From positions 4,739,229 through 4,803,228 of the forward strand of contig JAJEKV010000040.1 in NCBI GenBank assembly GCA_021234155.1: a stretch of 64,000 bases of DNA, in the 5' to 3' direction. This document shows positions 1 to 10,316 of the stretch, piece after piece. Under the pieces are notes generated by a model, which saw nothing but the letters and a program-made list of their open reading frames with translations, made no database searches and was not told the DNA's origin. Made by a program: the position numbers and the translations under genes. Every line of letters starts with the position of its first letter. The first letter of the stretch is position 1. Source of the DNA: Isoetes taiwanensis. Taxonomy: Eukaryota > Streptophyta > Lycopodiopsida > Isoetales > Isoetaceae.

Positions 1-14
1 CATGTAGATCTGCA

Positions 15-1185
15 ATGGAATCTGCTCCCAATTATAGTGCAGTGCAGTCCATTGAAAAGAGTCAAGATCCATCATTAAGCACACCTGCTGACTTGGAGGA
101 GCCTGATATAATTATGCAATCCATTGAAGATTGCACTTTATTATCTTCCACAAGCCCAAACTTGAAGAGAGACAATGCTGAACAAAGTAATACTTGTAAA
201 AACTGAAAAATAAGTTATTCTTGTGAAGTATAACTACTTTGGATTTTTCTTCTATAAGTACTTATTTAGTTTGATAATTTGAATGATGCAGGCTCAAGTT
301 TGGATATTTCAAACTCTATAGTTGACATTTCTAATAGAATTGAAGACAATGTTGTGCAAATAATAGATGAAGAATGTGAAGCAGTGTTGAAGAATATAGA
401 TGATTATGTTTCCAATAACGTGCCGATATTGTGGAGAAGACAATCACAGAGAAAGAAACTGATTTGGCATCAGTTGGAGAATCTCCTTCTAAGAATAATT
501 CCAAGCAGATTTCCTCCAGCAAAGAAGCTCCATCCAAATCAATAACTAAGAAACTAAGGTGATTCTAGTGTGTTTCTTTCTTCCTGTTGTACTGATATAA
601 TTTCTCTAATAGTTGTCATTGCATAGTGCTAGTGTTGTTGGCAAGAAGCTTTTGGTTATTGAGCCAGACGATTTCATGTACAAGGTTTTCAAAAAGGCCA
701 AAGCAGTACCTGATGTGGTAGAAGGTGTCCAACTTCTTCCATCAAGAAAAGAGGTTCTTGCTGTCAGGCCAGGGGCAGTGTAGTTCATGCATTTCGTCAC
801 TGAACATTTTGTTGTTGGTATATGGTCTTCCAATCACTCAGTGATTAGCCCTTGGTCTTTCATTCCTCAGTCCTTAGTGGATAAGTTTCTTTTCAAATGG
901 ATGATGCATCCTTTGAAAATAAATGGAGGAACTTCTTGCTACATCAAAAAACTCACAAAAGTTTATGAGAAATGTCCAGAATTTAGCATGAGAACAACTT
1001 TGCTGATTGATCCTTACAGGTACGTGAATTTTAAGAATAATGCAGATTCCTGCATCACACCAAGGTCCTTCATGCCTGACATAAATGACAGTGATTACCT
1101 GTTGAAGACTATGGTACCTTACTTGGAGAAGCTAATAACAGAAGTGAACATAATTGCTTATGTACAGAGGTCTGTGCATTTTTGA
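15..1185 (+). pseudogene. FCP1/NLI-interacting-factor-like phosphatase relic
   Basis: The stretch 613-1185 reads like the HAD-type FCP1/NIF phosphatase domain that dephosphorylates RNA polymerase II CTD or similar substrates. Recognisable blocks are KKLLVIEPDD near the start, VRPGAV followed by FMHFVTEHFVVGIWSS, CYIKKLTKVYEKCPEFSM, TLLIDPYRYVNFKN, and YLEKLITEVNIIAYVQ. The catalytic DxDG motif is replaced by EPDD and the usual DD of the LIDD motif is DP, so it should be inactive. An in-frame TAG at 781-783 sits where the family has Glu in VRPGAVEF. Two open stretches upstream (15-206 and 279-545), acidic and Ser-rich, could be 5' exons; an AG acceptor-like site lies just before about 625. The gene may start left of the window. 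Family assignment comes from remembered motif order. Confidence 0.6.
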
Positions 1186-1714
1186 AATTAGTATGATGAA
1201 AAAAGCACAAAAGTGTTGGAGGTACTAAAGATCGTGGACTTGTCCTAAACTGTTGTATGTTTTTTTAATATTAGATCCCTTTTTATTGTAATTTGGTGTT
1301 TATCAACACCACAAACGTTTAAAGAACTTTATAATTCTCTGGTATGCAGTTCCCGTTATAATGGGATCAAATATCCCGCATGCTTTGGCCACAAAATAAA
1401 AGAGCAAACCCAAAATTAGCACAAACCTAACACAAAGTTAGCAATATCCCACATGCATATATTACAAAATTCGTGCGCATATATAAATAGTTTTTTGCTG
1501 CTTCATTAAAGAGTGTGGATAGAGATTAGATGATGAAAGGCTATGGCTCTCTGGCTTGTAATCTTCAGTTACAGGCCAGAGTGTCATGACCTTTCAAAAT
1601 GTAATCCTTGTCTACCCTTTTTTTTAGTAATGGGCTCAAATATCCCACATGCATTCAATGTTCCACATGTTACCAAATCAACAATTGCCAAATCAACAAA
1701 TGCCAAATGAATGG
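1186..1714. other. AT-rich intergenic DNA, no gene seen
   Basis: I see no open frame. A short phrase like aatatcccacatgcat recurs at about 1370, 1448 and 1640, which suggests an old degenerate repeat. Confidence 0.5.
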
Positions 1715-2336
1715 ATTATGTTAAGGCATGTGAGTCAACAATTTTCAAGTCAACAAGTGTGAATCACCCCTAAGCAAAAGTTTGACTGTCATTGACCAAC
1801 ATGTTTGGTAAAGCGTAAGTCAACAATTTTCAAGTCAACAAGTGTGAACCACCCCCAAGCATTTGGTAAAGCGTAAGTCAACAACTTTGACCTATGCTAT
1901 TGAATGGATTATGTTAAGGCATATTGTGTACAACATGCTTAGTAAAGCGTAAGTCAACAATTTTGACCTATTCTATTCTATGCATTATGTTAAGGCATAT
2001 TGTGTAAGTCAACAATTTTCAAGTCAACAAGTGTGAATCACCCCCAAGCAAATGTTTGACTTTTATTGACCAACATGTTTGGTAAAGAGTAATCAACAAT
2101 TTTCAAGTCAACAAGTATGAATCACCCCCTAAGCTAAAGTTTGACTTTCATTGACTAACATGTTTGGTAAAGCGTGAGTCAATAATTTTCAAGTCAACAA
2201 GTGTGAATTACCCACAAGCATTTGGTAAAGCGTAACTCAACAATTTTGACCTATGCTATTATATGCATTATGTTAAGGCATATTGTGTAAGTCAACAACT
2301 TTCAAGTCAAGAAGTGTGAATCACCCCCAAGCAAAT
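1715..2336. repeat. Degenerate tandem array (GTCAACAA/TTGACC units)
   Basis: Units of roughly 70-110 bp repeat the phrases caagtcaacaagtgtgaa, tcacccccaagc, tttgacttttattgacc, aacatgtttggtaaagcg and taagtcaacaattttcaa, with internal deletions. The array stops at 2336 with the 5-bp sequence CAAAT, where LTR retrotransposon 1 begins. It resumes after that element at 28720 with the same CAAAT. The empty site can be read directly from the intact unit near 2047. Confidence 0.85.
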
Positions 2337-3668
2337 TGTGACGTTCCAGGGGAATATACGCCATAAATACGTATATTCCTGGACCCGTCACTATACAAGC
2401 CTAAGTTCATAGTCTTGTATACCATGGATAGCCAACCATAGGTTAAGACCATTTTCCACGTGGCCTTAACCTATTGGGCACCCGCCACACAGGACTCCCC
2501 GATTGGTGCCACGTGGCATCCTAGGTGGACCTAACTTATATTAGTGGGAACCCTAACCCTAGGCCTCTTTCCAGCCCTAGCTCCCAGAGACTCATCGACC
2601 TGCTCGAAACTCCGTTTCGAACATCGTTTGCTGTGGCATAGACTGGTGCAGCAGCCCCCGGAGGGTAGACCCATTCCTGGAGCAAGAGCAGCATCACGTG
2701 AGTCGAAGACCATGGAGACACCCGGATCTGGAGGGAGAGCGTCAGGAGTAGGTATGTAGGGTAGTAGTTATGATAGTTCATCTGGAATTAGCATTCCAGA
2801 TGTGCTAGTATCTTGTATCTAGAGTAGAGCCATCCTAGAACCCGTATTCACCATCTTGAACCCTAATCAATGAACCCTAACCTTTAGTTAGATTTGTATG
2901 ATTAGGTTAAGATGTTCTTCTTATGATTATTCTCATGATATGATGATTATGTGACGATGGTTGATCATGTTTGCTCCTCTTGTATTGGGAAGGGGGGTAG
3001 AGACCTAGGGCCATATGTAGTATGCTCCTAGAGTAGATCCCTTAGTTCCTATTAGTTGCGGCCTGTGCATAGTAACCCACCGGCTATTGGGGCTATGATG
3101 CGACTCAGCACTATACAACGGGGCTAGAAGCAATGTGGAGGGAGGATCCCTGCCGAGTGGGGGCTTCGGGGGATCCCATAGTGGGCTAGGCTTATGGTCG
3201 GTCACTTCGTGAGGGCCGAGCATGGGTCCAACACCTCCTGGGGCAATGGTGCCGCCCTGCCTCTCGAGAGCTGCAAGTGTCGACTTGGCTCTCGTTTTGG
3301 GGGGTTAAGTCGGGTACGAATCGTGTGTCACCACGATTCTCTAGCCGCCCACGGAACTTCTAGACCCTGGGAAGGGGAGATGCAACCCTTCCTGCCTCGT
3401 CGGACCAGGGAGATGCAACCTAGAGTAGTCCCGATGGGTGATACCATGGGATTGCGTATCCGGAAGGCTAGAGTCGTGCCAGAGCCTGATTTAGCCCATC
3501 TGCAAAGTATGCACAGGAGGGGCGGATGGAGTGGTCAACCCTAGCCATTGTCTTATGCCAGCCCTCGCCATTGCCATGATTCGGTCTGCTCTATCTTGAG
3601 GCCTAGCCGGTCAGTCATCCTTCTTACGAGTCTGAGCCTGGGTAGGAGCTCTCATGTTTTACGGTTTA
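2337..3668 (+). repeat. 5' LTR of retrotransposon 1, left part
   Basis: It starts TGTGACGTTCC and matches the 3' LTR at 27194 up to acggttta, where the TIR element interrupts it; the remainder is at 18939-19210. The promoter-like text cctaacttatatt and the telomere-like phrase aaccctaaccctagg lie near 2530-2565. The two LTRs differ by several small deletions besides base changes: for example, this copy lacks a gtggcactagggggcat segment near 2430, while the 3' LTR lacks a stretch present here near 3565-3625. Short open frames within the LTR also occur in the other LTR copies and are not genes. Confidence 0.9.
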
Positions 3669-3695
3669 AAGCACAATTTCATTAAAATGAGAAAT
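3669..3695 (+). repeat. Left terminal inverted repeat of the 15.3-kb element
   Basis: The outermost 16 bases are identical to the reverse complement of 18919-18934; the next eleven match with about three differences. Confidence 0.85.
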
Positions 3696-3991
3696 TTCGT
3701 GATTCCAATTAGGAATGAAAATCCTTTTTAGTCCATTTTATGCCAATTTTTTGAACAATTATGGCGCCATTTAGAAAAAATATGCCTCTAAAACGTCATT
3801 TATTGGCGCCATTAAAAATACTAAGAGTGCATATAATGAAGCTAAAGAAACACAACATCACAAAATTAGTTAAAAATTCCAAATTCATAGATTTGCATAT
3901 CAAAAAATTTGCCACAACAGGCAAGGACTCGAAAGAGAGAGTCTGTTTACAAAAGGATTATTGTACAATTTAAATTACAATCACACAAAAT

Positions 3992-4234
3992 TCAGGGTTC
4001 TGCATCAGGATCAGCTTCCGCATCAGGATCAGGTTCCGTATTGCCAGGGCCATGGCTAGAAGAAGCAACCATAGGATCTCCCTGAAAGCTCTCGAACGTT
4101 GTGGCAGTGAAATTGGGATCACTAAGAATGTCCAGATCGAATTGTGTGTTCTTGATCAAATCATAGTCCACATCGGGTGGAGCTTCGGACATCTCTGGAT
4201 TAGGTGGATCTACAGCTTCTTCAACAACAAACAA
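3992..4234 (-). pseudogene. Candidate C-terminal exon of the methyltransferase-like gene
   Basis: This open stretch encodes an acidic, Pro/Asp-rich peptide with segments PPNPEMSEAPPDVDYDLI and DPDAEADPDAEP before its stop. It has no recognised domain. It lies on the same strand as, and downstream of, the methyltransferase-like exon ending near 7410. The reading frame just upstream (YATLFVVEEAVDPP) could follow directly from AAVPT at the end of that exon if the 4244-7410 insert were absent. It ends about 320 bp inside the left TIR. The joining is inference; it could also be an independent small ORF. Confidence 0.4.
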
Positions 4235-4585
4235 GGTTGCATATTAAACGGGAGCAAATCATTGAAACGGGAGCAAAAGGAATATTCCTCAAAGATTCCC
4301 TTTTTTTTCAAAAAAAGAGCTAAAATGAGGTAAACTTTTTATTTTGATCATAAAATTGCATTTTGACCCCCCCAAAATCACTCAATTTTTTATGCAAAGA
4401 TAAAATTGACTATGTCAAAGTGACGCTTTTCCTAACAGTTAGAATTTACCTGAAATGTGTTTCTAGAGAAAACCACTAATTTAAGTGTACCTCCAAACCC
4501 AACATTTTGTTAGCTTGGATTGTATTCCAGAAAAGGTACATTTAGGTTATAGAGAGCCATTTTTTAATGATATAATATTTTAAAG

Positions 4586-5032
4586 TACCAAAATTGTATT
4601 CCGGAATATATTTTTGCCATTCGAGAATAACAAAAGTGTATTCCGGAATACATTTTTGCTTTTCTTAAAAGTCAAAGTGTATTCCAGAATACACTTTTGG
4701 TTTTGCTCGAAATCTAAAAGGTATTCCGGAATACATTTTTGCTGTATAAGTTTTTGAGACTCAACAGTGAGCGGAATATATTTCCTATTCTGGATAGCGA
4801 CAGGGGAAAACCAAGCGACATCAACTAGGTTTTTTAGTATCTTCAATAAATTTCAATGACTTTGCGATTTTATTTTGTTTATTTTATGGGGATACAGGAT
4901 TATGGTTCTAAATAATAAAAGGGATTGTTTTTGTTTCTTCTTGGAAGACTAGGGAACTAGATCATGGTAGCAAAGGAAAGTGGAAAAGTTATTCTGGAAT
5001 ACACTTTGTATTCCAGAATACATTTTTAGTTA
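4586..5032. repeat. Palindrome cluster A (GTATTCCGGAATAC type)
   Basis: At least six copies of a near-perfect palindrome, tgtattccggaatac or the variant with ccagaa or tctggaa at its centre, occur at about 4588, 4635, 4674, 4721, 4995 and 5010. They are usually flanked by aaaag on one side and cttttg or attttt on the other. Spacing in the first four is about 40-47 bp. Confidence 0.8.
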
Positions 5033-6828
5033 CAACGGGAGAGGGGGCGAATTTTTTTCTCCGCCTCAATTGGTTTGATCGGGCGATCTACTTCAGCTGT
5101 GGTCTACTTCGGCTTTGGCATGGTGAATCCGAAACCCTGGCGGCTCTGGCAGCTCTGGTAAGCTTCAGGTTCTTAGATTTAGGGTTTTTTCATGGCCAAA
5201 ATAAACCCACAACCTTCCGGTCTGCCCTGTAGCACGATTTCTCTTGTGTTTCAAGAATACTGTGCTAGAAATAAACTGAATCAAAGCCTTCTTTATATTT
5301 GCATGCAAAAACTCTGGAAACTCCGGAAACGTCTTTATATTTGTATTAAGCGATGCGGTCTCGTAATTTTTTCTTGATGATCGGTTTACGACTTGATGAT
5401 CAATTTACGGCTTCAACGACGAGGGACTTGGGGAGGAGGAGACCCTTTGCCGAGCAAAGCTGAAGTGATGATGATTCATAAGTAAAGCTGAAGTGATGGA
5501 GACGATTCATCTGTAAACTCTTGGCGGACCATCAGTATCCTATGAAATTCGAGAGGTAAGTTTTCTTTGTGAAATTCAAAGATAGTCGTAGCCAAAACCA
5601 AGGGCTAAGAATTTTGCTGCCCCGGAATGAATGTCTGACACTGTATGTTGGTGCAATTGCAATTGCATTTATTGAAAGGAGGGCCTTGAGTGCGAAATAG
5701 ATGCAAAAATTTGCGAATTTGCTCTCGGTTTAGGGAGTAGAATCTGTCTGTTTGTCTTGAGGAACATAGATTCAGAATCAACGTCATGCCAGAAGGTGGA
5801 TAGGCCCGATTTTGATGCCAATAACTCACTTGTCATCTCACTTGTTGAAGATCTATGATAAAGTCCGGGCCTAAACCGGGTCGTTCGGAGTATTTTCGAG
5901 AGGTAATCCGGACTTTGTTGAGGGGCATTTTTTTAGAGGTAATTTAGGCTTTGTTGAGGCCGATAACATGCTGTGCCGAAACCCTAAACTTGGTTTTATT
6001 GCTTGTGTCTTCCACCAAGTGGTCTTGACCTGAAATAGACCAAGAAATTAAATAAATAAAATACACATATTTGTGTACTTGCTACCATGGTTTCTCATTT
6101 TGTATGTGCCATCTAAATAGTTAGGCAAATGTTGCACTCTTTGCCCAATCGTAACATGAATACTTTTAAGAAAGAAGACAATGCAAAATATGCATGCAAT
6201 TTTACACATTGACACATGGCATCCATGCCAAGCATTAAGAAAGCACAAGCCCAAAAGTAATTTTGTGAATAAGCACTTTTTAAAAATCTGAGAGACGTAA
6301 TAATAGTATTAGCTACTTATCGTTTTTCCAAGTGACACAAGTTTTCAACACCAATGTAAAGTTTAAAACCATACCATACCATATTGCGCGTTCTCATGCA
6401 TTATATACCATACCATACCATGTTGTGCATCCTCATGCATTGTTTGTGTATCCATGTGCATAATTTGATAAAGAAAACTAAATTGAGTCTCCCTCTAATT
6501 ATAATATAAATCTAAGAAATGGATAGTCAGAAAAGATTATATTTAAATGCATCTCACCACTATGCAAGGGACATGCTATTTATTGAGGACATGCTTGCCT
6601 ATGCAAGGGACTTGCTGTTTATTGGAGACAGACTTGCCTCCCAAAAATAACAACTGGCTTATGCTATGAGCAGGTCACCGGATTTAGGAAATCTAAACAT
6701 ATGGAGGCATTGCTAATTGTTTGGCTTATAAGGTGCAAGATCCTTCTAGGCATAGACGCCCAAGTGCTAAATCTTGTTTAGGAAATTTTCTTAGAAAACT
6801 TTGCCATGTCTGGTTTCTTAGAAAGCAA

Positions 6829-6978
6829 AGGTGTATTCCAGAATACACATTTGCTTTCTCAGGAAAGCAAAGGTGTATTCTGGAATACACCTTTGCTTTT
6901 CAAAATCAAAGTGTGATACGGAATACACATGTGTATTTTAGAAAAACAAAAGTGTATTCCAGAATACACTTTTGTTTT
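6829..6978. repeat. Palindrome cluster B (same GTATTCC/GGAATAC family)
   Basis: Four units about 40 bp apart read gcaaaggtgtattccag, gcaaaggtgtattctgg, a degenerate gtgtgatacggaatac and aaagtgtattccagaa, each followed by aatacac(a/c)ttttg-like text. The palindromic arm extends outward into aaagg/cctttg, so each copy could fold as a hairpin of about 25-30 bp. No coding frame explains them. Confidence 0.8.
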
Positions 6979-7339
6979 TGCATTTTTTGTTTTGTGTGTC
7001 CTAGTGTGTCAAAACATGTCAAACATGCTTGAGGGAACAACTAGACGTGGAGACTTGGGACATATACCCAGTTGCAACATCTGACAAGCATATTGTTCAA
7101 TACGCACCAAACTTTGAGGGTGCCAAATTGATGTACTGAAAAATTTCAAAGAAACAGTTATTATTTTTTCTTCTCTATTTTGATGTTTTTGATATCTCAT
7201 TTTCAGAGATTATATATTCACATCTACATTTTTGCCATTTTTAAGAGTGCTTCTTTGCAAAACATAGACTGTGACTTAATGAGGAGCCAAAATGAGGGAA
7301 AAAAAAAATTGAACCTTTTGAAATTCTCAAGTTTTTTAA

Positions 7340-8727
7340 AAAAGGCCAATTTTAAGAGCATGGTGTTTTTTTAAAGGGAATCTTTGAAACGGGAGTTTTG
7401 CAACACTCCCATTTGTAGGAACTGCTGCGATGATAGGATTCAGTAGGCGGTCAAGCCTATCAAGAATCCCCCTTAGGCACTCCTGCTTAACCGGGTCACT
7501 TTCGAACACAATGCAAAATCTCTTATTCATCAATGAAGCCCGGCCAAAAGAACCACAGGAGAAGTAATCAAACACCCCTGTTCCTGGCGGTACCATTTTC
7601 TGCACGAGGTAGGAGCATGTGGCAGGCCCCAGCTGGTTTCTCATGATTATGTCCCCTGGCAAGCCTTGCCAGCTGTACCTGAATCTGTTGTTGCAGAGCT
7701 TTCCTGCCATAGACTCGGTCTCCACCTCTTCGTCTTCTTTATTGGCAATTTCAGTGAAAGATATTAATAATAAATGTAATTGAAGTGATAATACTTCTAG
7801 TAGTATGATTGTTATTGGTTCAACTCATCTTCCCGAAAAAATGGATCCATCTCTAATATGTCTTAGGCACAGGAACTGGTGGTAGTTCTTGAGGATGATC
7901 GTTGAAGGGAAATTTGAGGTCAATTTCATCATCAGGATGACCTGCAGTGGCCTGAATTTTTGTGGCGTACACTAGTGCATGGACCTCCTGAACTCCTGGC
8001 GAAGCCGGATTTTTGTATTCGTCCTCATACATGCCAATAAAAACTCTGGATCTGGAATCCAGATCATCCAACACAGACGAAATCAAAAAGTTATGCTCTG
8101 GCCTTGCAAAGACCACTATCCAGAAAGAATCAGCTGTGGTGTTCTTTACAGCTGTATTAAAGAAATTAGATAGTGTGGTTTTGTCCCACATTGGAAATAT
8201 GCCTCTAGTGTCCAGGGCAATCAAGGATCTTTGCCGTGCGGGGAGTGCAAACAACTTGTCCCCCGATGTATTAAATGGGTTCAACCGCGAACGGAAGTCT
8301 TCAGTATCTTCTCTCTGCAAGATAGCATTGCGTATGAATCTTGCCAAGGCTGGTGGCACGTTACGAAAAACGCCTTCCTTGCCCACTCGGTTTCAACCCC
8401 ACTTACTATGCAAGGTGGCCATGGAAATGAGGTCGGTATCCTCGAAGCGACGCAGCGAAGCACTGAGATCAGTGAAGGATTTGAACTTCCTCGGAAAATT
8501 ATCCTTCACGTATTCAAAAATCTCCTTCTTCAAGAAAGATATGGATCTTAGTGTCTTTGCCCTTGCCTTGAAGAATTGCTTACCCAGTATAATCTTTGGT
8601 GACCTGACGAAGGTCTTCCCATCCGGCACTTCACGGAACAAAACCCGGTCTTTCAGTAGTCGGAGACCCCTCATGCACCTCAGATAGGTCTGACTGAAGT
8701 AGTCATGATCTTTTGCCCAGTTACAAG
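7340..8727 (-). pseudogene. DNA-methyltransferase-like module (N6-adenine/N4-cytosine type, permuted order)
   Basis: Reading the minus strand from 8727: a segment with CNWAKDHDYFSQTYLRCM leads to 8393, a stop or frameshift follows (ATAgtaagt, possibly a splice donor), then 8386-7853 carries LIALDTRGIFPMW and DSFWIVVFARPEHNFLISSV. The latter resembles motif IV plus the following strand of beta-class DNA methyltransferases, though a canonical DPPY/DPPW is absent. The exon from about 7745 contains PPGTGVFDYFSCGSFGRASL followed by NKRFCIVFESD, which fits the SAM-binding FxGxG motif and the acidic end of strand 2. Motif IV before motif I is the order known for beta-type enzymes. Frame changes and the altered catalytic motif suggest an inactive copy. 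Coding may continue at 4234. Assignment is from motif shape only. Confidence 0.5.
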
Positions 8728-9373
8728 CAGGGATAGGTTCTATACGTACAAAATTAAAATTCCTTACGTATAAAGTAAAAAAATACGTATTTTTTAATAA
8801 AATACGTATTTAACGTATTAAAACCTCGCCGTAGGAAAAAAAATTTCACAGACGTCTGCGAAAGCTTCGCGGAAAGCGTCTGCGAAAAATTTTTCGCGAC
8901 GTGTGAAACTTGAAAACCGCGTCTAAAAAAAAAAAAAAAAAAAAAAATCCGGCGTCGCTGAACCTTTCAGATCACTGCGACGCGAAAAAATTTTCGCGTC
9001 TTTCCGATCGTTATTTTCGCAGATACGGCGAAATTCCAAAAAAAAAAAAAAAAAAAAAATTAAAACCGTTTAAAAAAAAAAAAAAAAAAATTGAATTTTT
9101 GGAATTCTTACAATATCAGCGTCTGGCGAAAATACTTTCAGCGTCTAGATCTGAAGGTTTCAGCGTCTGTGAAAAAAAATTTAAAATCGCGTTCGGCGTG
9201 CAGCGGTTTTTTCTTTGTTTCAGCGTCTGACGAAAAATTTTCAGCGTCTGCGAAAATCTTAAACGCCGAATTTTTTTTGCCGTATTTTTACGCTTTATAC
9301 GGCAAATATGTGCCGTATCATACAATTCATACGTATTCCGTATAAAACGTACAGCGTATTGAACCTATCCCTG
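8728..9373. mobile_element. hAT-type non-autonomous element (MITE), 646 bp
   Basis: The 13-bp terminal inverted repeats CAGGGATAGGTTC and GAACCTATCCCTG are perfect and are flanked by the 8-bp duplication GTTACAAG (8720-8727 and 9374-9381), the signature of hAT transposition. Removing the element and one duplication gives an open minus-strand frame (TITCNWAKDHDYF) across the site, so it interrupted the methyltransferase-like gene. Inside are tacgtat-rich subterminal repeats, repeated cagcgtctg-like phrases and three A-runs of 17-24 bases. No transposase is encoded. Short frames in the A-runs are not genes. Confidence 0.93.
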
Positions 9374-9394
9374 GTTACAAGTAATAGTTTGTCC

Positions 9395-10316
9395 CTTGTT
9401 ATCTTGCAGCTTGCAAGATTTCCACAAGTTCCATAGGGACATGAATAACTGAAAAATATCCTCTGGCATGAAGACCCTTTGGTTGGATGCTTACCACGCG
9501 ATGGTAACCGCCCAAGGCGGATAACTTATTTGAAACAACAAGAAGTTAGCCTTTCAGACATTCAATGAGGAAAAGACGTCGTGGCGCCATTTAGTGAAGA
9601 AATGGCGCCGCGGCGCCATTTAATGAGCAAATGGCGCCACGGCGCCATTTGCTAATCTTGCCAACAATTACAATATGTACCTTGTATGGTTCTCGGCGTG
9701 GATCGCTTGCCCGGCGTCCGATGGATCGGGCTTCCGCGATAGAGCATATTCTTTGCCGCTTGAGATGGGTTATGTTATCAATGAAAGGCTCTTTGAAAAT
9801 AGTCTTCGCAGTGATATCATTGACTTCACAACTGAGTTGCAGGCATTCCTGTTCGTTGACTGTGCCAGATAACACTCGGCAATTCCGTTGAAGATAAATC
9901 TTTGACATTTGTTCTTGGGACTTTCTTTGGCCGAAGTCTTCTACATACAAGCCGGCGACCATAAGCGAATGATTGCCATTCACTATATAATAGTGCATCC
10001 CCATGAGGTCATCCTCGGTTTTCCAAGCGACGGTTTTGTTTGTGGCGGGATTGAATGGAATCACATCGCGGAGTGAACCACCGGATGTGGGTCTCTCGAA
10101 AAGGACTCCACTAACGTTTTGGCGTGCTCCATATTCCTTGGTGCGGATGTCGATTTCTTTGGCCCTTGATATAGTTTGAACACGTCTATTTTTTTTTGTA
10201 AATGTGACACCCAGAGGAAACAGATGCCGGTGATCATAAATTTTATTCAGTGTATTCTCTGCCGTCTTTTCCTCTTCTGACCTTTCCACCTTAAGATTTG
10301 CAGGCACCTCTAGCAA
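9395..10316 (-). pseudogene. ParB-like domain region of the TIR-element gene
   Basis: The minus-strand frame from about 10316 has the layout of a ParB N-terminal domain: VQTISRAKEIDIRTKEYGA, a turn to NVSGVLFERP, then MHYYIVNGNHSLMVAGLYVE, where ParB proteins have their G-x-H/R-R motif. It continues through a helical region to YKVHIVIVGK near 9655, then runs into ATGGCGCC repeats. A second open stretch (9535-9395) contains VSNKLSALGGYHRVVSIQPK and YFSVIHVPMELVEIL, probably the next exon after an intron holding the repeats. ParB-like domains fused to or next to DNA methyltransferases are known from phages and mobile elements, which fits the neighbouring module. The match is weak and by eye only; CTPase or DNA-binding function is not implied. 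Confidence 0.4.

Larger units (their letters stand above)
4244..7410. mobile_element. Candidate nested insertion with imperfect inverted ends
   Basis: The left end aaacgggagcaaatcatt and, further in, caaagattccctttt mirror the right-hand text aaagggaatctttg and cactcccattt. The inverted arms are imperfect (about 40 bp with gaps) and I find no clear target duplication. Supporting context: the segment separates two minus-strand coding stretches that otherwise appear to continue in frame. Inside I find no convincing gene, only AT-rich sequence, clusters of GTATTCC/GGAATAC palindromes, and an accatacc/tcatgcat repeat near 6365-6445. Confidence 0.35.

Noticed and set aside
2531-3544. Repeated open frames of 60-116 codons in the LTRs
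   Set aside because: They recur in all LTR copies with indels, lack motifs, and lie in LTR regions expected to be non-coding.
7340-10316. Bacterial or phage contamination for the ParB/methyltransferase-like gene
   Set aside because: It has plant-type introns, lies within TIRs inside a plant LTR, and is interrupted by a hAT-type MITE.
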